From: Candidatus Sericytochromatia bacterium
GTDB lineage: Bacteria > Cyanobacteriota > Sericytochromatia > UBA7694
Length of the DNA stretch: 15,173 nt
Direction of reading: 5' to 3'
Assembly: GCA_913773825.1 (NCBI GenBank)
Contig: CAJYHH010000105.1
Coordinates: forward strand, 1-15,173
The translations under genes and the position numbers were made by a program. Every line of letters begins with the position of its first letter. Positions within the stretch are counted from its first letter, which is position 1. Positions 1 to 5,849 of the stretch are shown piece after piece. Under the pieces are notes generated by a model that saw only the letters and a list, made by a program, of their open reading frames with translations, ran no database searches and was not told the origin of the DNA.

Positions 1-135
1 AAAAGACACAGTTAGCTAAGGGACAAATACTCTCTTAGAAAATAAATTGCTGAATGCCAGAATTGATAAATTTTTTGTTTATACAGAAACGTCATCAAAG
101 GGACAGCGTTTGGCAAAATGAATTTCATTTTACCG

Positions 136-144
136 TGCTAGGAT
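136..144 (+). promoter_or_regulatory. possible extended -10 element upstream of the GAF gene
   Basis: TG at 136-137, one base, then TAGGAT at 139-144 fits an extended -10 hexamer (four of six matches to TATAAT). No -35 box is found at 16-18 bases upstream; the nearest candidate, TTGGCA at 110-115, is too far away. The rest of 1-200 is A+T rich and shows no gene. Confidence 0.2.
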
Positions 145-200
145 AACAACACACTATCACCCTGATTTTGCCATTCTTGATTAAGCATAGGATGGCATCA

Positions 201-266
201 ATGTTGGAACAGAGGCGCCCATGTGCTGTTGGGATTTTGCTGGCCTTTTGGGCTGGTCTGTTGTGA
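201..266 (+). CDS. possible 21-residue leader peptide
   Basis: A short ORF starts at ATG 201 and stops at TGA 264-266. An AGGATGG ribosome binding site lies at 189-195, five bases before the ATG, and this is a better site than anything in front of the following GAF gene. The peptide begins MLEQRRPC and ends in a hydrophobic stretch (AVGILLAFWAGLL), so it could be a small membrane or leader peptide. Its stop lies 3-9 bases before the two possible GAF start codons, which would allow translational coupling. The ORF is short and could be chance; I do not recognise a family. Confidence 0.3.
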   Translation: MLEQRRPCAVGILLAFWAGLL

Positions 267-275
267 TGCTTGCTA

Positions 276-1346
276 ATGCCTAATGGAATTTCTCGTGAAC
301 AGCAAGCTGTGATTCAACTTTTGCTCAAGACCGCTCATTTTGAGCTCAGTCTGAGTGAGCAGTTAAAACAGATTTTAGATATTATTTGTCGTCAGGCTGG
401 TCTTAACTGGGTTGAGATGGCTTCTGTTTATCTGCAAGAAGCTGAGCTATTAGAGCGTGTCGCTTCTTTTGATTTGCCTTTAGAGCTTGATGCCCGCTCT
501 CGTCAGCTGAGTCCAGCTGATACAGCCAGTTGGCAGATGGCTCAGGGGCAGAGCTTACTCTGGTTAGCCGCCCCAAAACAGATTCAGACCCCTTATGATG
601 CTCCTGGTTATGAAATTTGCCTGGTTCCCCTTACAACTGATTCAAAATATCTGGGAATACTGATGCTCTATTGTCGGCCAGCTGTGCCAGCTAGTGAGCG
701 TTACAGTACAGCCTTACTTGAGCTGATTGGCGGCGTTTTATCAACCCTGATTTTTCAAAAACAAGCTGAACAGCGTTTGGCACGTCAGCATCGTATGCTA
801 CAAAGTGCATCAAGACTGGATCGCTGCTTTATGCTTAAGAACCAGGATTTTAGCTTGTTTCCTGAAATGCTGGTTGAGTTACTTGACCTGACTCAAAGTC
901 GCTATGGACTGATTGTTCAGATATCTTTTAAGCAGGTTCAACAGATGAACATGACAGATCCTGAGATCAGGCTTGTGGCTTGCAGCCAAAACATTCAGTC
1001 CATGCCCAATAATCAAAAACCTGAGCTCTTCTGGAGACAAAATCAATCTGATTCTCCCCTGCTTACCAGACTTAAAGCCGGACAGCTTGTGATATCAAAT
1101 CAGCCTCTTACGGATGCAAGCATCTTCGGTTTTCCCGCTGGGCATCCCCCCATTTCGACATTTTTAGGGATTCCTTTTTATTCAGGATGCTCGTTGTTGG
1201 GGATGGCTTATTTAGCCAATCGCCCTGGTGGTTACTCCAGCGATCTGATGCAGGAACTTGAGCCTTTTATTCAAACTTGCCTGTCATTATTTGAGCTATC
1301 TGGCAACGATTCTAAACAAGGACCTTTAACACCAGAACCTGTTTGA
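276..1346 (+). CDS. tandem GAF-domain protein without an output domain
   Basis: The protein has about 356 residues and two GAF-like modules, roughly residues 20-165 and 188-345. The second keeps a typical GAF core (GHPPISTFLGIPFYSG, then LGMAYLANRPGGYSSD). GAF domains bind small ligands or chromophores or act as dimer interfaces. Proteins with this type of second GAF usually carry a histidine kinase, GGDEF or PAS region as well; none is present here, because the frame ends in a short polar tail. It is therefore probably a stand-alone sensor or adaptor acting on a partner encoded elsewhere. No signal peptide or membrane segment is seen, so it should be cytoplasmic. I prefer ATG 276; TTG 270 in the same frame is also possible. 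Neither has a good ribosome binding site, so translation may depend on the short ORF that ends at 266. A strong terminator follows the stop codon. Confidence 0.8.
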   Translation: MPNGISREQQAVIQLLLKTAHFELSLSEQLKQILDIICRQAGLNWVEMASVYLQEAELLERVASFDLPLELDARSRQLSPADTASWQMAQGQSLLWLAAPKQIQTPYDAPGYEICLVPLTTDSKYLGILMLYCRPAVPASERYSTALLELIGGVLSTLIFQKQAEQRLARQHRMLQSASRLDRCFMLKNQDFSLFPEMLVELLDLTQSRYGLIVQISFKQVQQMNMTDPEIRLVACSQNIQSMPNNQKPELFWRQNQSDSPLLTRLKAGQLVISNQPLTDASIFGFPAGHPPISTFLGIPFYSGCSLLGMAYLANRPGGYSSDLMQELEPFIQTCLSLFELSGNDSKQGPLTPEPV

Positions 1347-1396
1347 TACTCAGTAAAAGAGGCCCAATTAGGGCCTCTTTGCGATCAGTATTTTTT
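1346..1396. terminator. bidirectional rho-independent terminator
   Basis: The 10-bp stem AAAGAGGCCC (1356-1365) pairs perfectly with GGGCCTCTTT (1371-1380) around the loop AATTA. An outer pair, ATACT 1346-1350 with AGTAT 1387-1391, extends it, and a T6 run follows at 1391-1396. On the minus strand the stem is followed by TTTT. The hairpin sits between two convergent genes and can serve both. Confidence 0.85.
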
Positions 1397-1416
1397 AATT
1401 AAAAGACGGTTTAAAA

Positions 1417-2178
1417 TCAACAGCCGTGCTGGCCTGCGATAGTGGTTGCCTGCTGCAGATGAGCATTGCCGAGAAGGGTTGCTATTCCGCCCTGTTTCTG
1501 GGCTTCTAGATAGAGATTTAAAGATGCTTGTACAGCACCTGCTTCAGCTGTTTTGCCTTTGGCTTTGAGACATTCGATTGATTGGCGGACTCTGGCTTCA
1601 GAGGCACTGCCAGCGGTGACGCTGCCTGAACCACTGGTTGCGCTGGAGCTCGATGAGCCTGAGCTGGTGATATTAACGGTTTTGGTGATGTCGAGGGTGA
1701 CATTACTTGTATCTGTTGGCGTGTAGATGCCCAGACAGTCGCCGTTGGCTGTGGTGATTACCCAGGGGTGGGTTACAAAAGTCTGTTGGTCAAACGAGCC
1801 GCCTGCAGCCAGGCCACCATTGCCATTGGCTGCTTGTCTACCGTTAATGTATTCAACGCGTTTGCCTGTGTGATCCAGCCAGTAAATGCGGATCAGGGCG
1901 CTGGAGCTGTTTTTAAAGCGGATATTCGTTGAGGCTCCAGAGCTGGATTTAAGATTTTTTTCTTCAGCGCAAGCGGATGCTTTAAGGCCGGTGGCAGTGG
2001 CAATCTCAAGCGGATTGGGCAAGTTGGCGACAACCGTGCCATCCACTGTGATTCCGCTGCTAGCTGGGCTAGCTGAAGGATTTGTCGGGTCAATGCCGAT
2101 ATTTGCACCCAGGCTGCAGCCTGCTGTTAAAGCCAAAGCCGCCACTGAACAAGCCATCATACTCATGCGTTTAATCAT
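1417..2178 (-). CDS. lipoprotein with a VHL (von Hippel-Lindau) beta domain
   Basis: The 253-residue protein starts with a lipoprotein signal peptide (MIKRMSMMACSVAALALTAGC). The likely lipidated cysteine is C21, although T at -3 makes the lipobox slightly loose. Residues about 70-155 match the bacterial version of the VHL beta domain: IRIYWLDHTGKRVEY, then SFDQQTFVTHPWVIT, then GDCLGIYTP. By hand alignment the human pVHL hydroxyproline-pocket residues W88, Y98, S111, H115 and W117 correspond to W100, Y110, T133, H137 and W139. A Gly/Asn-rich insert (about 111-127) separates the two halves. C70 and C148 could form a disulfide. A Ser/Gly linker (about 162-192) leads to a helical C-terminal region (193-253) with C203 and C253. 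The start is supported by AGGAG nine bases upstream (2188-2192 on the minus strand). It is probably tethered to the periplasmic side of a membrane or exposed at the surface. The ligand is unknown. Confidence 0.85.
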   Translation of the reverse strand: MIKRMSMMACSVAALALTAGCSLGANIGIDPTNPSASPASSGITVDGTVVANLPNPLEIATATGLKASACAEEKNLKSSSGASTNIRFKNSSSALIRIYWLDHTGKRVEYINGRQAANGNGGLAAGGSFDQQTFVTHPWVITTANGDCLGIYTPTDTSNVTLDITKTVNITSSGSSSSSATSGSGSVTAGSASEARVRQSIECLKAKGKTAEAGAVQASLNLYLEAQKQGGIATLLGNAHLQQATTIAGQHGC

Positions 2179-2235
2179 TTTGGGTCACTCCTGATCTGAA
2201 TTCAGATATTTTTTATCAAACACTAATCAAAACGG

Positions 2236-2258
2236 GTTAGCATCTGCTATACGCTAAC
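2236..2258. promoter_or_regulatory. 6-bp inverted repeat between divergent genes
   Basis: GTTAGC (2236-2241) and GCTAAC (2253-2258) form a perfect inverted repeat with an 11-base spacer. The spacer and right arm hold TGCTATACG, which resembles an extended -10 for the plus strand (towards the alkD remnant). The repeat lies between the VHL lipoprotein gene and the alkD pseudogene and could be an operator. There is no further evidence. Confidence 0.25.
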
Positions 2259-2321
2259 TCCAGAAGACGCTCTCTGTCTAGTCTGGGTTCCGCTGACTTG
2301 CCTGTTTAAAATGAGTCTCGT

Positions 2322-3109
2322 ATGGTGTATGTCATGACTCGATCAAGCTCTCTTAAACCCTTCCCTCAACTCACTCAGTTCCCTCAACTTGAATCACTCG
2401 AACGGGATTTGTTGGCGCTTGCCAACCCAGAAAAAGCTCAGTTTTTAATGCGTTTTTTTAAGACCTGGCCAGGCTCTTATGGCGAAGGGGATTGTTTTTT
2501 TGGGGGATTCAAGTACCGCCCCAGCGGGTCTTAGCCAGAAAATAGCGGGATCTCTCATGTGCAGATATCAGCCAGTTATTCGCTTCAAAATGGCATGAGT
2601 ATCGCCTGAGCGGTTTATTAATTGTTTTATTGCAATATCCTAAAAACCGTGAGCAGATCTATCATTTTTTACTGCAGCCAGAGCATCTCAAAGCCATAAA
2701 TAACTGGGATTTGGTGGATGTGATTGTGCCCGGCACAATTGGGGACTATCTTTGGCATCACCCTGAACAACGCTTTGTTTTGGATACCTGGATTCATTCT
2801 AGGGATTTATGGGAGTGCCGAATTGCCTTATTAGTCAGTCAGGCTTTTATTCGTCAGGGAGACACAGAGCTGATTGTTAATTTAGCTAAGCAGGTGCTAG
2901 ATGATCCAGAAGACCTGATTCATAAAGCGAGTGGCTGGATGCTGCGCGAAGCGGGCAAACGGGAGCTTACTGTTTTAATCCATTTTCTTGAAGAATATGC
3001 TGCCAGGATGCCGCGTGCTATGTTGCGGTATGCAGTTGAAAAGCTAAGCCCTGAGCAGCGTCAGGACTATTTAAGCCGCAAGCGCCTTAATAAGCCTGTG
3101 TTAAAATAG
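2322..3109 (+). pseudogene. alkD: DNA alkylation repair glycosylase (AlkD family), frameshifted and interrupted by TAG
   Basis: Intact AlkD proteins are HEAT-repeat glycosylases of about 220-240 residues that remove alkylated bases. Here the family sequence is split over two frames. The N-terminal part (2322-2506) reads LMRFFKTWPGSYGEGDCFFG and then leaves frame at a T7-G5 run (2495-2506). In the -1 (equivalently +2) frame the family sequence resumes as GIQVPPQRVLARK, meets TAG at 2543-2545 exactly where the family has Tyr (K-Y-RDLS), and continues as RDLSCADISQLFASKWHEYR into a clean frame to 3109. The C-terminal part keeps the family's catalytic Trp and Asp in NNWDLVD and the Trp in GWMLREAGK. 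In the usual LWERR motif the first Arg is Cys (LWECR), possibly further decay. Two separate lesions make a sequencing error unlikely as the only explanation. The real start may be ATG 2334 rather than 2322. Confidence 0.85.
3099..3107 (+). promoter_or_regulatory. possible extended -10 promoter for the 3140 gene
   Basis: TG (3099-3100), T, then TAAAAT (3102-3107) matches the extended -10 pattern, with five of six bases of the hexamer. It overlaps the end of the alkD remnant and would start transcription about 25 bases before the next ATG. No -35 box is evident. It would let the downstream gene be expressed independently of the broken gene. Confidence 0.3.
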
Positions 3110-3126
3110 CCAGTGTCACTCTTACC

Positions 3127-3133
3127 AGGAGGT
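3127..3133 (+). promoter_or_regulatory. ribosome binding site that fixes the start at 3140
   Basis: AGGAGGT lies six bases before ATG 3140. An in-frame ATG at 3113 has no such site, so translation should begin at 3140. Confidence 0.75.
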
Positions 3134-3139
3134 CAGCCA

Positions 3140-3823
3140 ATGTCGACTGACTCAACATTTTCAGAAGAAATTGAACAATTTTCAGGTCATCAGTCTGAAT
3201 GGGATCAGATTAAGAAGCTGGACGACCTTGCTGGTTTAAATACGGAACAGCTCTGGGCTTTATACTGCCAGGCAAAGGTGCCCAGTCTGGATGACCTCGA
3301 TGGTCGCTTAGTGGGCAGAATGCTGACTGTGCCAGGACTTGAAAACCCTGCTGTAGCGCGAAATCTACGCGGATTTGCCGCATCGGGTATGTTTCCCTGG
3401 CAGGGTAAAACCTTTGAGTCTCGGGGAGATGGCACAGGCAAAGGTGTTAATCGCGTTTTAGGCGATCGCAAAAACTGGTTCCGTTTTGACACGTTTATCG
3501 GCACTTCACGCGCCGGAGATTTTGACGCAGTTCACCTTAACTACGACAACCCCGCTAATCCGGCTGCAATTCGCACCATTAAAGATGAAGTCCGAGAAGT
3601 GGCTCCAGGTATTTGGCTGGGTTTAGGTTATTTGCGTCTGCCTAAAGGCAAGTATCATTTAGCTTTGTTCTTTGCTTTAACTAATCAAGAATCCATTCAG
3701 GAAAGCACAGAAGCAGCAGAAGCACGCTTTGGCCGCCAGGCACCGAATAAAGCATTAATGGCCGCTGTTGCTCTACCGATGCTGGCGACAGCCTGGTATC
3801 TGCTGACAAAACATAAACGCTGA
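3140..3823 (+). CDS. uncharacterised protein with a C-terminal membrane anchor
   Basis: The 227-residue product is not one I can assign to a named family. It has an acidic, polar N-terminus (1-45), then a compact domain (about 48-172) with motifs that look conserved: DGRLVGRMLTVPGLE, FPWQGKTFESRGDGTGKGVN, NWFRFDTFIGTSRAGDFDAV, LNYDNPANP, and APGIWLGLGYLRL. The alternating hydrophobic pattern at the end of this domain suggests a beta-rich, perhaps lipocalin-like fold, but that is a guess. After a polar linker there is one hydrophobic segment at about 203-222 (ALMAAVALPMLATAWYLL) followed by TKHKR at the C-terminus. With no N-terminal signal peptide, this is the layout of a tail-anchored protein with its domain in the cytoplasm. 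It follows the alkD remnant by 30 bases and is convergent with the CIA30 gene, only 16 bases away. Confidence 0.75.
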   Translation: MSTDSTFSEEIEQFSGHQSEWDQIKKLDDLAGLNTEQLWALYCQAKVPSLDDLDGRLVGRMLTVPGLENPAVARNLRGFAASGMFPWQGKTFESRGDGTGKGVNRVLGDRKNWFRFDTFIGTSRAGDFDAVHLNYDNPANPAAIRTIKDEVREVAPGIWLGLGYLRLPKGKYHLALFFALTNQESIQESTEAAEARFGRQAPNKALMAAVALPMLATAWYLLTKHKR

Positions 3824-3839
3824 TTATTATTCTGTGCCG

Positions 3840-4358
3840 TTAATAAAATCCGATTTCTGCAATTTGTAGATCAGGCTTAAAAACTTGCAGGCCCGCAACA
3901 ATTCCCACTCGCGACAGGCGCTCAAGATTGAGTTTGTGGGTGGTACTGATCGGTTTAAACTCACTAAAGGGAATCTGAAGTTCAGACCAGTTTTGGCCGG
4001 GCTGAATGGCTGCGCTATAGTGCTGCCAGGGCATACTCAGTTCACGAGTGCGTAGCTGCAGGTAATAACCTGATGTATCTGAATTCGGGTTCAGGTTGCG
4101 GCAAACCAGATGCATACCGCTAAAATGGCGGGCATCAAATAAATAACGTGAGTGGATCAGGGGCAGTGCAGCCTGGATAAAACCTGTTTCTGTCCTGACG
4201 CTGCCGCTTAGTTCTAAAACAGTTTGTTCTGAATCTGCTTGTTTAATCTGCAGTTTTCCGCTTGAATGGCCACCCAGTTCTTCATCAGTAAACAAAAACC
4301 AGCTGGTACCAAAACGGCTTTGATCAGCAGAAGCAAAATCGTCGAGCAGATAAGTCAT
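3840..4358 (-). CDS. CIA30-family (NDUFAF1-like) protein
   Basis: The 172-residue protein fits the CIA30 family in length and pattern: an N-terminal DDF, a W-x-x-x-T-D-E-x-x-G-G-x-S-x-G element (residues 20-34, usually W..tDdvMGGvS.G), G-x-H-L-x-C-R and Y-x-L-x-L-R-T central strands, and a final G-x-QVF...L-x-IAEIGFY strand. In eukaryotes the family member NDUFAF1 helps assemble respiratory complex I. Bacterial members, common in cyanobacteria, have a jelly-roll carbohydrate-binding-like fold and mostly unknown function. No signal peptide is seen, so it is probably cytoplasmic. TCCT at 4368-4371 (AGGA on the coding strand) lies nine bases upstream of the ATG. The gene lies 48 bases downstream of the lipoprotein gene that starts at 5624 and may be co-transcribed with it. 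Confidence 0.8.
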   Translation of the reverse strand: MTYLLDDFASADQSRFGTSWFLFTDEELGGHSSGKLQIKQADSEQTVLELSGSVRTETGFIQAALPLIHSRYLFDARHFSGMHLVCRNLNPNSDTSGYYLQLRTRELSMPWQHYSAAIQPGQNWSELQIPFSEFKPISTTHKLNLERLSRVGIVAGLQVFKPDLQIAEIGFY

Positions 4359-4406
4359 ACTGAGGCATCCTGTTGGGTGTGAGTCTTTGGCTCACTATAT
4401 CAGGCT

Positions 4407-5624
4407 TCAGCGGCTGCCAGAAGCATTTGGCAGGACATCCGTGCCTTCCTTGCGGTAGAGCTCTTTGATACGTTTATCGAGGATCCGGATCCGGACTTCA
4501 CGGGACAGATCTTTGCCAAACAGACGGGTTGGGGTAATTCCGCCATCGATTGTAAGACCCAGCTGGCTGTTAACAGAGGTAAAAACCGTTGTCTGTTTGG
4601 GGGTGACGGTCAGACGGCGTGTGAAATTTCCGTCAACATAAGGCCCCGCTTCAATAAAGGGACCAACCAGACCGGCAATTTCGGTATCGAGATGAATCGT
4701 GGGCAGATGAAGACGTGCGCGGGCCGTGCCGTTGATCTGAAGCTCTGGTGGCAACATACTGCCGTCAAAGCGATAGCTGCTGTCAGTTTGTGAGTTAGGC
4801 GCTTCGTTGAGGCCGGCTTCCATTTCAACAGCGGCTTTAAACTGGCCATTGACCTGGGTGCCAACCATCAGCTTGCCTTCAGCTCGATGGCCCCAGTCAA
4901 GCCCTGCACCCGGCTTAAGATGAAAGACCAGCGGCACAGGGCCAATCCAGGCCGGTACGCGTAAAGCCTCAAAGCTGACCTTGCCAACGGGCTTAATCGG
5001 GAGATTATCAGCTATTGTGTGTGTATTTAAAAAGCGGTATTCGCTGCGCAGCTTGGCGTCAAGGTCAAACGTGGGGGCCACACGGACTAAAAGACGGGAG
5101 TCTTTAACGCGCAGGCGAGCATCTGTAAAATCAGGCTTCAGACCCATATCGAGAACAATATCAACTACGCCGCCAATATTAAAGCGATGGCTGCTCAGGC
5201 TGATGCGCTCTGGGGCACGGACAATCTGAGCGCCGACATAATCAAGTTCTTCAAAAGCTTCGAACAGGGTTGCTGGGGTGGTTTCAACAATTAAGCGATT
5301 GCCAGAGGGCTGAACCCGACGCACGCGTCGCAAAAAGTCCTGATTACTGATCGAGCGACCCATCAGAACCTGATTGGGTTTGATGTTGAGCTGAGTGCCT
5401 TCAAAAATCAGGCGATTGGCCTCAACGCTAACAGGCTGAGGCTGTGAAAAAATCTGAACGTCTGCGCGGGTCTGCTGACGCTGGGATCCTGCAGTAGGTG
5501 TTGCTGTAAGGGACTGCTGACGAACCGGATTTAGAGGCGCTTGAGCATTTGGGTTTAAACCAACTGGGGCACAGGCAACCATAGTCAGACTGGTTAAAAT
5601 TCCGGCGAGCAGACGCTTGTTCAT
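4407..5624 (-). CDS. 405-residue lipoprotein of unknown function
   Basis: The N-terminus MNKRLLAGILTSLTMVAC is a lipoprotein signal peptide with C18 as the likely lipidated residue. A low-complexity stretch rich in Pro, Gln, Asn and Thr follows (19-60). Residues about 81-128 form a module seen in other secreted bacterial proteins: VLMGRS, then DFLRRVRRVQPSGN, then LIVETTPATLFEAFEELD. The rest, about 130-380, is a string of predicted beta strands with alternating polar and hydrophobic residues (for example HRAEGKLMVGTQVNGQFKA and AGPYVDGNFTRRLTVTP), suggesting a large beta-sandwich or an open lipid-binding-type sheet. The C-terminus (RIRILDKRIKELYRK) is basic. I do not recognise a family for the main domain. 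An AGGGG element precedes the ATG. The gene heads a minus-strand pair with the CIA30 gene and is divergent from the DUF3352 gene. Confidence 0.75.
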   Translation of the reverse strand: MNKRLLAGILTSLTMVACAPVGLNPNAQAPLNPVRQQSLTATPTAGSQRQQTRADVQIFSQPQPVSVEANRLIFEGTQLNIKPNQVLMGRSISNQDFLRRVRRVQPSGNRLIVETTPATLFEAFEELDYVGAQIVRAPERISLSSHRFNIGGVVDIVLDMGLKPDFTDARLRVKDSRLLVRVAPTFDLDAKLRSEYRFLNTHTIADNLPIKPVGKVSFEALRVPAWIGPVPLVFHLKPGAGLDWGHRAEGKLMVGTQVNGQFKAAVEMEAGLNEAPNSQTDSSYRFDGSMLPPELQINGTARARLHLPTIHLDTEIAGLVGPFIEAGPYVDGNFTRRLTVTPKQTTVFTSVNSQLGLTIDGGITPTRLFGKDLSREVRIRILDKRIKELYRKEGTDVLPNASGSR

Positions 5625-5750
5625 GGTGACCCCTGAATAAAATGTAAAAAATCTAAAATAAGCTAAACCAGATGCTCTAGTCTTAAATTTTTCTTTGTAT
5701 TATCTTACCGTTTATTTTTTCTCTTGTCAGCCCGTGCTGCTGCTTTTATC

Positions 5751-5792
5751 TGCGTTCAGACGCAAAAAAAAGGGCTATTTAGATTTGCGTCT
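5751..5792. promoter_or_regulatory. overlapping inverted repeats upstream of the DUF3352 gene
   Basis: AGACGCAAA (5758-5766) and TTTGCGTCT (5784-5792) are perfect 9-bp inverted arms with 17 bases between them. The left arm also takes part in a smaller hairpin, TGCGT (5751-5755) with ACGCA (5760-5764). The right arm ends 19 bases before a TATACT -10-like box and covers the region where a -35 box would be expected. This suggests a regulator binding site rather than a terminator, since no T-run follows on either strand. Confidence 0.4.
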
Positions 5793-5811
5793 CTTCTTTT
5801 AAACCATCAGC

Positions 5812-5817
5812 TATACT
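5812..5817 (+). promoter_or_regulatory. possible -10 box of the DUF3352 gene
   Basis: TATACT matches the -10 consensus at five of six bases and lies 38 bases before the GTG start. No good -35 box is found at 16-18 bases; the inverted repeat occupies that place, so the promoter may need an activator. Confidence 0.4.
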
Positions 5818-5849
5818 AAACACATCCCCCGACAAGAGGCCGATCTCCC

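Noticed and set aside
1886..2194. A 102-codon plus-strand frame opposite the VHL lipoprotein gene
   Set aside because: It is antisense to a gene with a clear signal peptide and domain, has no ribosome binding site, and its product has no recognisable motif.
2490..2545. Programmed -1 frameshift in alkD at the slippery T-TTT-TTT heptamer
   Set aside because: A -1 slip would restore the frame, but the restored frame meets an in-frame TAG 37 bases later. AlkD is not known to use frameshifting, so decay is the simpler explanation.
5751..5772. Intrinsic terminator at the TGCGT/ACGCA hairpin next to a run of eight A
   Set aside because: On the plus strand the hairpin is followed by A, not T; on the minus strand the T-run comes before the hairpin. 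Neither direction gives a terminator.
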